This document shows, in pieces, positions 1 through 9,026 of a DNA stretch of 64,000 bases. The notes under the pieces were generated by a model that was not told the origin of the DNA, ran no database searches, and saw only the letters and a list, made by a program, of their open reading frames with translations. Position numbers and translations under genes: made by a program. The stretch is from Ancylobacter sonchi (GTDB taxonomy: Bacteria; Pseudomonadota; Alphaproteobacteria; Rhizobiales; Xanthobacteraceae), in NCBI RefSeq assembly GCF_018390695.1, contig NZ_JAHBGF010000046.1, positions 186,001-250,000 of the forward strand, written 5' to 3'. How positions within the stretch are numbered: the stretch's first letter is position 1; each line of letters begins with the position of its first letter.

Positions 1-103
1 CCGTCCATCACCACCGCCGATGGGTCGTCGCACAGCTTTTGATGAACGCGACGGCATCGGCCGGCTATGCTAGGAGCGTCGTCGAACCAGCCGGGAACTC
101 CTC

Positions 104-1312
104 ATGTCGACCGCTACCAGTCCTTTCGTGCCGCGTCCCTCGCTTCTCGACTTCGTGCGTCCGCAGGCGCTGTCGCTGCCGGAAAGCGGCATCGTCGAGG
201 TGTTCAACTACGGGCGCACCCGCGAGGGGCTGATCCCGCTCTGGGCCGGCGAGGGCGACCTGCCGACCCCGGCCTTCATCAGCGAGGCCGCGACCCGTTC
301 GCTCGCCGCCGGCGAGACCTTCTACACCTGGCAGCGCGGCATTCCCGACCTGCGCGCCGCCATCGCCCGCTACATGACCGGGCTCTACGGCATCGCCGAG
401 GACCCGGAACGCTATTTCGTCACCGGCTCCGGCATGCACTCCATCCAGATCGCGCTGGCGCTCACCGTCGGGGCCGACGAGGAGGTGATCATTCCCTCGC
501 CGGAATGGCCCAACGCGGCGGCGGCGGCCCAGGCGGCCGGCGCGCGGCCGGTCTTCGTGCCGCTCGACTTCGATCCGGCGGATGGCTTCTCGCTCGACCT
601 CGGCCGGCTGGAGGACGCGGTGAGCCCCCGCACCCGTGCCATCTTCATCAACTCGCCAGCCAACCCGACCGGCTTCGTCGCCTCCCACGATGTGCTGCGC
701 GGCGTGCTCGACATCGCCCGCCGCCACGGGCTGTGGATCATCGCCGACGAGATCTATGGCCGCTTCTACTACGAGGCCGGCGAGGGCGGGCGCGCGCCGT
801 CCTTCCACGACGTGATGGAGCCGGAAGACCGCATCCTGTTCCTGCAGACCTTCTCGAAGAACTGGGCGATGACCGGCTGGCGCATGGGCTGGCTGGAGGC
901 GCATCCCTCACTGGGCGACGTCATCGAGAACCTGATCCAGTACACCAATTCCGGCGTCGCGGCCTTCATGCAGCGCGGCGGCGTGGCGGCGCTGGAGCGC
1001 GGCGAGAGCTTCGTCGCCCACCAGATCGAGCGGGCGCGGCGCGGGCGCGACATCGTCGCCGACGGGCTGCTGCCCACCAACCGGGTGCGGCTCGCCCGCC
1101 CACCGGGGGCGTTCTACGCCTTCTTCGGCGTCGAGGGCGAGACCGACATGCGGGCGCTGGCACTGAAGCTGGTCGACGAGGCCAATATCGGCCTCGCGCC
1201 GGGCACTGCCTTCGGGCCGGGCGGCGAGGACTTCATCCGCCTGTGCTTCGCCCGTGGCGAGGCGCAGCTGACCGAGGCGACCCGCCGCCTCGCGGACTGG
1301 CTGACGCGCTGA
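104..1312 (+). CDS. Class I/II PLP-dependent aminotransferase
   Basis: A 402-residue fold-type I aminotransferase, expected to move amino groups between an amino acid and a 2-oxo acid in the cytoplasm. The visible signature is complete: NSPANPTG around residues 183-190 with the PLP-ring Asn, DEIYGR at 215-220 with the Asp that pairs with the pyridine nitrogen, and SKNWAMTGWR at 251-260 with Lys252 as Schiff-base lysine. The ATG follows a short GGGA ribosome site. It stands alone: the next gene reads the same way after about 125 bases but is unrelated. Substrate cannot be told from sequence; aspartate/alanine-type or biosynthetic enzymes of this group are all possible. Confidence 0.9.
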   Translation: MSTATSPFVPRPSLLDFVRPQALSLPESGIVEVFNYGRTREGLIPLWAGEGDLPTPAFISEAATRSLAAGETFYTWQRGIPDLRAAIARYMTGLYGIAEDPERYFVTGSGMHSIQIALALTVGADEEVIIPSPEWPNAAAAAQAAGARPVFVPLDFDPADGFSLDLGRLEDAVSPRTRAIFINSPANPTGFVASHDVLRGVLDIARRHGLWIIADEIYGRFYYEAGEGGRAPSFHDVMEPEDRILFLQTFSKNWAMTGWRMGWLEAHPSLGDVIENLIQYTNSGVAAFMQRGGVAALERGESFVAHQIERARRGRDIVADGLLPTNRVRLARPPGAFYAFFGVEGETDMRALALKLVDEANIGLAPGTAFGPGGEDFIRLCFARGEAQLTEATRRLADWLTR

Positions 1313-1437
1313 ACCGGCGGTACTGGCCACAGGTAACTGGCGACGCCGCCGGCTTTGCATTACCCATGAACCCATGGGGACGATGACGCGCGGCAATTAA
1401 CGTGCGGCGTGCGTCGCGCCGGGCCGGGGGGCGGACA

Positions 1438-3390
1438 GTGGACGAGACGGGCGAGCGCTTCATTCCGGGAACCGCCGGCAGCATCGCCGTCGAGCACCAG
1501 CACCGCTACGCCTTCGCCGCCGGGCTGGTCGCCGACGCCGTCGTGCTCGACGTCGCCTGCGGCGAGGGCTATGGCGCGGCGTTTCTTGCCGGCAGCGCCG
1601 CGCGGGTGGTAGGCGTTGACCTCGATGCCGACGCCGTCGCCCATGCCGCCCGCGCCTATGGCGGCATCGACAACCTGTCCTTCGAGGCCGGGGACGTCGG
1701 CGGGCTGCCCTTCGCTGACGCCAGCTTCGACGCGGTGGTGAGCTTCGAGACCATCGAGCATGTCGGCGATCCGCGCGCGGCGCTCGCCGAGCTCAGGCGG
1801 GTGCTGAAGCCCGGCGGCCTGCTGGTCGTCTCCACGCCGGACCGCGAGGTCTATACCGACCTCCTCAACAACCGGAACCAGTTCCACCTCGCCGAGCTGT
1901 CGGCGGCCGAGTTCGACGGCGCGCTGCGGCAGCACTTCGCCCATGTCGCGCTGTGCGGGCAGGCGGTCGGCCTCGCCTCGGTGATCGCGCCTGCCGGCGC
2001 GGCCCCGGTGGCCGGGCCGGACCTCTGGTGGCTGCACGGGCGCGCGCCGGGCCGGGCGCCGCTGCCCCCGGCGCGGCCGGTGTTCCTGGTCGCGCTGTGC
2101 TCCGACGCGCCGCTGGAGGCCGTGTCCGCCTCGGTGCTGGTCGATGGCGGTGGCAGCGGCACCGGCGCCCTCGCCGCGCTGGAGGCGCGCGGCAACGAAC
2201 TCGCGGGAACGCTCGACGCGGTACGCCGGCAGGCGAGCGAGGATTATGACGGTCTCGTCCGGCAGGTCGCGGCCTTGCAGGCGGACGCCGTCGAGCGGGA
2301 CAGGCTGCTGGCCGGCAATGACCGGACCCTGCGCGAGCAACTGCGCATCCTCGATGAGCGCCAGGCGCTGATCCAGGTGCAGGCGGCGCAGCTTGCCGAG
2401 CAGCGCGCGGCGCATCTCGCGCAGGAGCGGCGGCTCGCCGACAAGGATCGGGCGCAGGCCCGCGAGATCGACCAGCTGACGCGCGACGTCGAGGCCGCGC
2501 GCGCCGATGGGCTGACACAGGCGCAGGCGAACCACCGGCGGGAGCTGGCCGCGTGGGAGCAGGAAGGCCGCGCGCGGTCCGAGGCGGTGGAGCGCGAGGG
2601 CGCGGAACGGCTCGCGGCGGTGCGCTCGATGGTCGCGCAGACCGAGCAGCTGGTTCTCGCCTTTGGCGAGGTCCGCGACGAGCAAGCGCGCGCGCTGGGG
2701 ATCCGCCCGAAGACGTTGCGCCAGCGCCTCGTGCAGTGCGTACCGTCGAGCCTGCGCAGGCTGCTGCGGCTGAACGGCCGGAGCGGGCGCGAGCGGCGGG
2801 CCGGCGCGGCGGCGCAGGCCGCAGCTCTGCGGGGGGCGGTGCTGCTGCAGCAGTGCCTCGACCAGCAGCGCGATATTCGCGAGCTGCTTGCGGCGCCGTT
2901 CGCCGCAGCGAGCGCGCCGGTGGAGGCCGTCGCGGCCCCGGTGGAGCCGGCGGTGGAACAGGTCGCGGAGTCGCTCGTCGAGCCATCCCTGGAGGCGCCT
3001 GTCGTAGAGGCATTCGACGAGGCGCCGACGCGCGTGCCCGATCCGCAGCAGGACGACATCCGGCTGCTGGAGGCCAGCGCGCTGTTCGACCGGCTCTGGT
3101 ACGCCGAGGCCTATGCGGTCGAGCCGCACGAGGCCGCGCGGCACTATCTCGACAGCGGATTCCGCAATGGCTGGAATCCGAGCCCGCTGTTCAGCACCGA
3201 CGATTATTTCCGTCGCAACAGGGACGTGTCGCTCGACCACAACCCGCTGGTGCACTATCTGCGCCACGGCATGCGCGAGGCGCGCGCGCTGCATGCGGCG
3301 GAGGGGCTGGCGGTGTCGCTGGCCGACCGCTTCTGGCGCTACGGCCTGCGCGGCATGCCGGACGCGGGCGCCACGCGGTCGCGCGACTGA
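1438..3390 (+). CDS. SAM methyltransferase with long coiled coil and C-terminal glycan-type motif
   Basis: About 650 residues in three parts. Residues 1-200 are a class I SAM-dependent methyltransferase: the start ERFIPGT is typical of sugar or polysaccharide methyltransferases and VLDVACGEGYG is motif I. Residues about 240-420 are rich in Glu, Gln, Arg and Ala and read as a long coiled coil. The last 120 residues carry repeats of the type HYLDSGFRNGWNPSPLF and HYLRHGMREARALH, which recur in rhizobial surface-polysaccharide enzymes. The GTG at 1438 behind a GGGGGG ribosome site is preferred over an in-frame GTG at 1402, because the conserved ERFIPG block then lies at the N-terminus. It converges on the secretion genes. 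Role in modifying a surface glycan is inferred. Confidence 0.75.
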   Translation: MDETGERFIPGTAGSIAVEHQHRYAFAAGLVADAVVLDVACGEGYGAAFLAGSAARVVGVDLDADAVAHAARAYGGIDNLSFEAGDVGGLPFADASFDAVVSFETIEHVGDPRAALAELRRVLKPGGLLVVSTPDREVYTDLLNNRNQFHLAELSAAEFDGALRQHFAHVALCGQAVGLASVIAPAGAAPVAGPDLWWLHGRAPGRAPLPPARPVFLVALCSDAPLEAVSASVLVDGGGSGTGALAALEARGNELAGTLDAVRRQASEDYDGLVRQVAALQADAVERDRLLAGNDRTLREQLRILDERQALIQVQAAQLAEQRAAHLAQERRLADKDRAQAREIDQLTRDVEAARADGLTQAQANHRRELAAWEQEGRARSEAVEREGAERLAAVRSMVAQTEQLVLAFGEVRDEQARALGIRPKTLRQRLVQCVPSSLRRLLRLNGRSGRERRAGAAAQAAALRGAVLLQQCLDQQRDIRELLAAPFAAASAPVEAVAAPVEPAVEQVAESLVEPSLEAPVVEAFDEAPTRVPDPQQDDIRLLEASALFDRLWYAEAYAVEPHEAARHYLDSGFRNGWNPSPLFSTDDYFRRNRDVSLDHNPLVHYLRHGMREARALHAAEGLAVSLADRFWRYGLRGMPDAGATRSRD

Positions 3391-3443
3391 CGCGCCTCGC
3401 CGTCCGTCTCGCGACCGGGATGGCCGCGTGACGTCCGCCCCGC

Positions 3444-4757
3444 TCAGCGGCCACGGAACGAACGGGCGACCTGGTCGGTGAGCGGCTTCACCAGATAGGA
3501 CAATACGCTGCGGTCGCCGGTCTTGATGAAGGCCTCGAGCTGCATGCCGGGCATCAGCCTGACGCCGTCGAGCCGGGCCAGCTCGGCCGGCGACAGCGTG
3601 ATGCGGACCGAATAGAAGCCCTCGCCGCCATTCTCCGTCGGCGGCACGATGTCCGGCGAGATGCGGCCGACCGTGCCAGCAAGCTCCGGGGTCTCCCACT
3701 GCGCCATCGCCGACAGGCGCACCACGGCCGGCTGGCCGACCGCCAGCTGGTCGATGAAGGGTGGCGCCACCCGCGCCTCTGCCTCCAGCTGGTCGTTGTT
3801 CGGCACCACCAGCATGATCGGCTCGCCCGGCCCGACCACCCCGCCAATGGTGTGCGCCGCCATCTGGTGGATCACGCCGTCCTGCGGCGCGCGGATCTCC
3901 ACGCGGCTGAGCTGGTCGCGCGCGGTGACGATGCGCTCGCGGGTTTCCGACAGCTTGGCGCGAAGGTCGGCGAGCTCGGTGGCGACCTCGCTGCGCATGT
4001 CCTGGTCGATCTGCAGGATCTGCAGCTGGGTCTCGACGATGCGGCCCCTGGTCTGGGCGATGTTGGCGATCAGCAGGCCCTTCTCGCCCTCCAGCCGAGC
4101 GCCGTCGCGCTCCAGCGCGGTGACCCGCTGGATGGAGACGAGGTTGTCGCTCCACAGCTGGCGCACGCTCTTCAGCTCGGTACCGATGAACTCGATTTCC
4201 CGCGTCTTGGAGGTGAGCTGGAATTCGAGGCCGTGGATCTCCTCCTTGAGCTGGGCGATGCGTTCCTCCAGCTGCGCCTTGCGCCCGTCGCGCAGGAAGC
4301 GGCGGGTGTCGAACAGCTTCTTCTCGCCGGCAAGGATGCGCGCGACATCGGGGTCCTCGGCACGGGCCAGCAGGTCCTCGTCGAACACCAGCTCGGCGGC
4401 GCCGTCGCGCTCGGCCTCGTTGCGGGCCTGTCGGGCCTCGAACTCGTCGAGGTTGTTGGAGAGGATGGCGAGATTGGCCTCGGCCACCGTCTTGTCGAGG
4501 CGCAGCAGCACGTCGCCGGCATGGACGCTGTCGCCTTCCTTGACCAGCAGCTCGCCGACGATGCCGCCGGTCGGATGCTGCACCTTCTTGAGGCTGGACG
4601 AGACGACGATCTGCCCCGGCGCGATGACGGCACCGGAAATCTGCGTCGCCACCGCCCAGCCGCCAATGCCGAACACCACGACGACCACCAGCAGGAGGCC
4701 GAGCGCGAGGTGGCGGCGGATCGAGCGGTGCGGGTTCGCGTAGGTCGGGTCCGTCAC
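3444..4757 (-). CDS. Type I secretion periplasmic adaptor, HlyD family
   Basis: A 437-residue membrane-fusion protein of the HlyD/PrtE type. It links an inner-membrane ABC exporter to an outer-membrane TolC-type channel. It shows a short cytoplasmic N-terminus, one membrane segment near residues 15-37, a biotinyl-lipoyl half site (GEL LVKEGDSVHAGDVLLRLD region), a long periplasmic helical hairpin, a second lipoyl half around RAPQDGVIHQM, and a beta-barrel C-terminus. Its start overlaps the stop of the exporter gene by 4 bases, so the two are translated together. No TolC-like gene is present in this window. Nearby RTX proteins are the likely cargo. Confidence 0.92.
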   Translation of the reverse strand: MTDPTYANPHRSIRRHLALGLLLVVVVVFGIGGWAVATQISGAVIAPGQIVVSSSLKKVQHPTGGIVGELLVKEGDSVHAGDVLLRLDKTVAEANLAILSNNLDEFEARQARNEAERDGAAELVFDEDLLARAEDPDVARILAGEKKLFDTRRFLRDGRKAQLEERIAQLKEEIHGLEFQLTSKTREIEFIGTELKSVRQLWSDNLVSIQRVTALERDGARLEGEKGLLIANIAQTRGRIVETQLQILQIDQDMRSEVATELADLRAKLSETRERIVTARDQLSRVEIRAPQDGVIHQMAAHTIGGVVGPGEPIMLVVPNNDQLEAEARVAPPFIDQLAVGQPAVVRLSAMAQWETPELAGTVGRISPDIVPPTENGGEGFYSVRITLSPAELARLDGVRLMPGMQLEAFIKTGDRSVLSYLVKPLTDQVARSFRGR

Positions 4758-6559
4758 GGCAGCGACCCCTCGAAGTCGCCGCGCGGGTGCTCCTCCGCCT
4801 CGGGAAGCGCCCGTGCCGGCGCCAGCGGCTTCTCGCCGCGCGCGCCCATAACGACGACATCGGCGCCGCCGGCGGGCACCGGCGCGGCGGAGGACTGCGC
4901 CAGCTTGCGCAGCACCTGCTCCTTGGGGCCGAAGGCGCGGACGCGGCCCTCATGCAGCACCAGCAGCCTGTCGATGCTGGCCAGCGCGCTGTGCCGGTGC
5001 GCGACGATGACGACGATGCCGCCGCGCGCCCGCACGCCGGCCACCGCCTGGTTCAGCGCCACCTCGCCATCGGCGTCGAGATTGGAGTTCGGCTCGTCGA
5101 GCACCACCAGGAACGGCGCGCCGAACAGCGCCCGCGCCAGAGCGATGCGCTGGCGCTGGCCGGCCGACAGCGCGGTGCCGTTCTCGCCGATCGGTGTCTC
5201 GTAGCCCTCCGCCAGCCGCAGGACGAGCTGGTGCACGCCGGCCGCCTCGGCGGCGGCGATGATCGCCGCCGGGTCGGGCGAAGGATGGAAGCGGGCGATG
5301 TTCTGCGCCACCGTGCCGGCGAACAGCTCGACGTCCTGCGGCAGATAGCCGATGGCGGCGCCGAGTTCCTCCGAGCGCCACTGCTCGAAAGCGGCGCCAT
5401 CCAAACGCACCTTGCCTCGCGCCGGCTGCCACACCCCGACCAGCGCCCGGACGAGGCTGGACTTTCCCGAGCCGGACGGCCCGACGATGCCGAGGCACTG
5501 GCCGGCCTCCAGCGAAAAGCCGACCTCCTGCACCACCAGCTTGCGGCTGCCCGGCGGCGCGACGGAGATCGTCTCCACCGCCAGCGCCTTGTGCGGCCTC
5601 GGCAGGGCGATCGGCTCGCCATCGGCGGGAAACGCCTTCAGCAGATCGCCGAGCCGCTTCCAGCCCTGCCGCGCGGCGACGAAGCCCTTCCAGTGGGCGA
5701 TGGCGAGCTCCACCGGCGCCAGCGTCCGCGCGCTGAGGATCGAGGCGGCGATCATGATGCCGGCGCTGGCCTCGCCGCGGATCACCAGCACGGCGCCGAC
5801 GGCGAGCACGGCGGATTGCAGGGCGAGGCGCAGGCCCTTGGAGAGCGAGCCGAGGCCGTTGCCGATATCGGCGGCGCGCTGCTGCTCGCGGGTGTAGCGC
5901 CGGTTGGCCGCCGCCCAGACCGCGCCGAAGCGCTCGGTCATCGCCATGGCGGCGAGCACCTCGGCGTTGCGGCGCCCGACTTCCGACAGCGCATTGCGCT
6001 GGGTCATCTCGATCATCGCCTGCCGCACCGGGTGCCGGGTCAGCGTCTCGGTGAGGACGGTGAAGCCGATGAGGATGAGGCAGCCGATCAGCGCGGTGAC
6101 GCCGATGAGCGGATGGAACAGGAAGCAGATGGCGAGGTAGAGCGGCATCCACGGTATGTCGAACAGCGCGGTCGGCCCGAGGCCGGAGAGGAAGCCGCGC
6201 AGCTGGTCGAGATCGCGCATCGGTTGCAGCCCGTCGCCGGACGGCACCAGCCGCAGCGGGGCGCGCACCACGGCGCCATAGACGCGCGCGCCGATGCCCT
6301 CATCGAGCGCGAGCCCGATGCGCGACAGGATGCGCAGGCGCACGATGTCGAGCGCCACCTGGAAACCGTAGAGCCCGGCGGCGAGGATGGAGATAGCGAC
6401 CAAGGTGGGGATGCTGCGGCTGGGCAGCACGCGGTCATAGACCTCCAGCATGAAGATCGAGCCGGTGAGGTAGAGGATGTTGATGACGCCGGTCATCAGC
6501 CCGATACCGATAAAGGCGGAACGGCAGGCCCGCATCGCCTGGGCGAGTTCGGAAATCAT
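4754..6559 (-). CDS. Type I secretion ABC transporter, PrtD family (permease plus ATPase)
   Basis: A 601-residue half-transporter that powers one-step export of RTX proteins. Residues 1-300 form the membrane domain with several hydrophobic segments; there is no N-terminal C39 peptidase domain, which fits the PrtD class. The ATPase has Walker A GPSGSGKS at 360-367, signature LSAGQ at 464-468 (Ala instead of the usual Gly) and Walker B FLVVLDE at about 483-489. It is first in an operon with the HlyD adaptor and diverges from three tandem RTX genes, which makes those proteins its probable substrates. The C-terminal tail of about 60 residues is Pro/Ala/Glu-rich and not part of the fold. Confidence 0.93.
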   Translation of the reverse strand: MISELAQAMRACRSAFIGIGLMTGVINILYLTGSIFMLEVYDRVLPSRSIPTLVAISILAAGLYGFQVALDIVRLRILSRIGLALDEGIGARVYGAVVRAPLRLVPSGDGLQPMRDLDQLRGFLSGLGPTALFDIPWMPLYLAICFLFHPLIGVTALIGCLILIGFTVLTETLTRHPVRQAMIEMTQRNALSEVGRRNAEVLAAMAMTERFGAVWAAANRRYTREQQRAADIGNGLGSLSKGLRLALQSAVLAVGAVLVIRGEASAGIMIAASILSARTLAPVELAIAHWKGFVAARQGWKRLGDLLKAFPADGEPIALPRPHKALAVETISVAPPGSRKLVVQEVGFSLEAGQCLGIVGPSGSGKSSLVRALVGVWQPARGKVRLDGAAFEQWRSEELGAAIGYLPQDVELFAGTVAQNIARFHPSPDPAAIIAAAEAAGVHQLVLRLAEGYETPIGENGTALSAGQRQRIALARALFGAPFLVVLDEPNSNLDADGEVALNQAVAGVRARGGIVVIVAHRHSALASIDRLLVLHEGRVRAFGPKEQVLRKLAQSSAAPVPAGGADVVVMGARGEKPLAPARALPEAEEHPRGDFEGSLP

Positions 6560-6867
6560 CGCGCTTCGGTCCCGGACATGCGCCGGACCACCAAAGCCGC
6601 TGGTTGCGGCCGGTCGTGTCCGAATGCGCCCCTCGCTTGCAATCCCGGGTCATGATGCCCGCAGGCGGGGGCGGAAGCTATCGGTTTCTCGACGCTTCCG
6701 CCGTCGTCGAGCTGTAGCCGGGCGGTATTAAGCTGCCGGCTGACATTGCGGCACCGTCAGGCGAGGACTTTGTTGACGGGGGACGACTTCAATTTAGAGT
6801 GGCAGTAAATATGGCGTCGGCGGTGGAATACGTTGCTGTCCGGCAGGCAGGCGCGGGAGGGCGGGGT
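6560..6867. promoter_or_regulatory. Divergent intergenic region between exporter operon and RTX genes
   Basis: About 308 bases between the start of the ABC exporter and the first RTX gene, and therefore the shared promoter area. A possible RTX promoter is TTGACG at 6773-6778 and TAGAGT at 6795-6800 with a 16-base spacer; the match is only moderate. The stretch 6790-6812 is locally AT-rich. A strong ribosome site GGGAGG at 6855-6860 decides the ATG at 6868 as the start of the RTX gene. No dyad operator was recognised. Confidence 0.45.
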
Positions 6868-8871
6868 ATGGCGGGTGCGGGTACGACGACGGTAGCGGCG
6901 ACGGGTGATGATTATCTCGATGGCCTGATCGACGGCGTCAAATGGGCGGGGCCGACGACCTTCAGCTTGGGTGTCTCCGTCTATCAGCGAGCCTCCATTG
7001 GGGCGACGTTTCTTGGCAACTTTATCGATTGGGCTGGTGACGGGGACATTTATTGGTCGCTGAAGCTGTATGGAGGCGTAACGTCTCTCATCAATCTCGA
7101 CCTGACGCGCGAAGCGCCGACCTCCTACGACAACTGGGGGGATCCGAGATACTCCAATAACGGAGACATCCGGACCAGCAACGGCAGCCTAGGCGAAGTA
7201 GTGTATAGCGCCGACTCTCCCGCGGCAGGAACGGGAGCGGACATTGTATTCAACAGTGATCTCAACAATACCGCCCAAGATCTGCGCCATCCCGGCCTCG
7301 GCAATTACGCGTTCCTCATCGACTTGCAGGCGATCGGTCACGCGCTCGGACTGAAGTCGGCCAGCGAGGCCGGCGGGGTCGCCGATGTCGCGGTGCCGGC
7401 GGACAAGGATTCGCTCGAATACACGGTGATGAGCGAGCGCTCCTATGTCGGCGGGCCGAAGGGGGACGGTGCCTACACGACCGGCGAGTGGGACAATCCG
7501 CAGACCTTCATGGCGCTCGACATTCAGGCGCTGCAAAAGCTTTACGGTGCCGATTATACCACCAATGCCACCAACACGACCTACACGTGGGACCCTTCCA
7601 CCGGCGCGATGTCGGTGAACAAGGTAAAGCAGGGAGTTCCCGGTGAGTATCTTGGGATAGATAAAAACGGATATATCAACCCGCTCTTCGCGACCAACGC
7701 GAACAAGATCTTCCTGACCATCTGGGACGGCGGCGGCAACGACACCTACGACTTCTCGAACTACACCGACAACATGACGATCGACCTGTCGCCGGGCGGC
7801 GCGAGCCTGTTCTCGCAGGCGCAGCGTGCCTCGCTCGGCGACGGCGTCTATGCGCAGGGCAACGTCTACAATTCCTATCTGTACAACGACAATCCGCGCT
7901 CGCTGATCGAGAACGCCATCGGTGGCAGCGGCAACGACACGCTGCTCGGCAACATCACCAACAACGTGCTGAACGGTAATGCCGGCGCCGACACCATGGT
8001 CGGCCTCGCCGGCAATGACAGCTACGTCGTCGACAATCTCGGCGATGTCGTCGTCGAGGCGACGGGCGAGGGGACGGATCTCGTCTATGTCCGGGTAAGC
8101 AGCTATGTGCTGCCGGCAAATGTCGAGAACGCCAAGGCCGAGGAAGGCTTCGGCAACATCGATGTCTGGGGCAATGGGCTTGCCAATACCATGTCGGGCA
8201 ATGCGGCCAACAACGTGCTGCACGGCGGGGCGGGCGCCGATACGCTGTACGGCCTCGCCGGCAACGACCACCTCGACGGCGGTGCCGGGCCGGACGCGAT
8301 GCTCGGCGGGCTCGGCAACGACACCTACATCGTCGACAGCTATTCCGACGTGGTCTACGAGGCACCGGGCGAGGGTGTGTCCGACACGCTGTGGACCTCG
8401 GTGAACCGCGGCCTCGACGCCGACTTCGAGAACATCGTGCTGTTCGGCACGGCGACAGACGCCGGCGGCAACGACAAGAAGAACATCGTTGCCGGCAACG
8501 AACTGAACAACAACCTCTATGGCGGCGGCAATGTCGACAGCCTCTACGGCCATGACGGCAATGACCGGCTGTTCGGCGAGGACGGCAACGACTACATGAC
8601 CGGCGGCAAGGGTACCGACGCCTATTATGGCGGGGCGGGCTATGACTACGCGATCCTGGAGAAGGGCGGCGGGGTCGACTATTTCGTCGACTGGAACGTG
8701 ACGCGCGACCGCGTGGTGTTCGACAGCGCCATCTTCTCCTCGATCGGCGCGGCGATGAACGCGGCGTTCCAGAACGGCACCGACGTGGTGATCTGGGACG
8801 GGCATGACGGCATCGTGCTGCAGAACGCCAAGCTTGCCGACCTCACCACGAGCAACTTCCTGTTCACCTGA
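6868..8871 (+). CDS. RTX protein with degenerate serralysin (M10) fold, copy 1
   Basis: About 667 residues. The start matches serralysins (GDDYLDGLIDGVKW, like the family's xIDGLLSGxKW), and the middle has the M10 C-terminal block LDIQALQKLYGADY and IWDGGGNDTYDFSNY. These are followed by glycine/aspartate RTX repeats (GNAGADTMVGLAGND and similar) that bind calcium outside the cell. The zinc motif HExxHxxGxxH should fall at residues 154-164, but reads QAIGHALGLKS: only His158 remains, while the first His, the catalytic Glu and the third His are lost. The Met-turn EYTVMSERSY is kept. So the fold is probably intact but protease activity should be absent. There is no Sec signal, as expected for a type I secretion cargo. 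GTG starts at 6799 or ATG at 6811 are possible but lack a good ribosome site. Confidence 0.85.
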   Translation: MAGAGTTTVAATGDDYLDGLIDGVKWAGPTTFSLGVSVYQRASIGATFLGNFIDWAGDGDIYWSLKLYGGVTSLINLDLTREAPTSYDNWGDPRYSNNGDIRTSNGSLGEVVYSADSPAAGTGADIVFNSDLNNTAQDLRHPGLGNYAFLIDLQAIGHALGLKSASEAGGVADVAVPADKDSLEYTVMSERSYVGGPKGDGAYTTGEWDNPQTFMALDIQALQKLYGADYTTNATNTTYTWDPSTGAMSVNKVKQGVPGEYLGIDKNGYINPLFATNANKIFLTIWDGGGNDTYDFSNYTDNMTIDLSPGGASLFSQAQRASLGDGVYAQGNVYNSYLYNDNPRSLIENAIGGSGNDTLLGNITNNVLNGNAGADTMVGLAGNDSYVVDNLGDVVVEATGEGTDLVYVRVSSYVLPANVENAKAEEGFGNIDVWGNGLANTMSGNAANNVLHGGAGADTLYGLAGNDHLDGGAGPDAMLGGLGNDTYIVDSYSDVVYEAPGEGVSDTLWTSVNRGLDADFENIVLFGTATDAGGNDKKNIVAGNELNNNLYGGGNVDSLYGHDGNDRLFGEDGNDYMTGGKGTDAYYGGAGYDYAILEKGGGVDYFVDWNVTRDRVVFDSAIFSSIGAAMNAAFQNGTDVVIWDGHDGIVLQNAKLADLTTSNFLFT

Positions 8872-9026
8872 GGCACAGAGGGCTGTGCTGCGCGGACGGT
8901 GCCCGTTCGCCGGCGTGCCGGTCGTCGCTTGAGTAGGTAACCTTGCAGTGGCGCGCGACCGGCAGACAGCAGCAACGACTTGACGAGAGCGCCCCCTTCA
9001 AGCTCCGGTTCACCGAGGACGACGAT

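Noticed and set aside
3377-3418. CGGTCGCG and CGCGACCG as a terminator between the methyltransferase and HlyD genes
   Set aside because: The arms are 26 bases apart with no T-run and could arise by chance in such GC-rich sequence.
1360-4953. Very long open frame (about 1197 codons) on the minus strand across the methyltransferase and HlyD genes
   Set aside because: Composition is Arg/Pro/Ala-rich low complexity without any domain, and it lies antisense to one recognised gene and out of frame with another; it is a by-product of high GC content.
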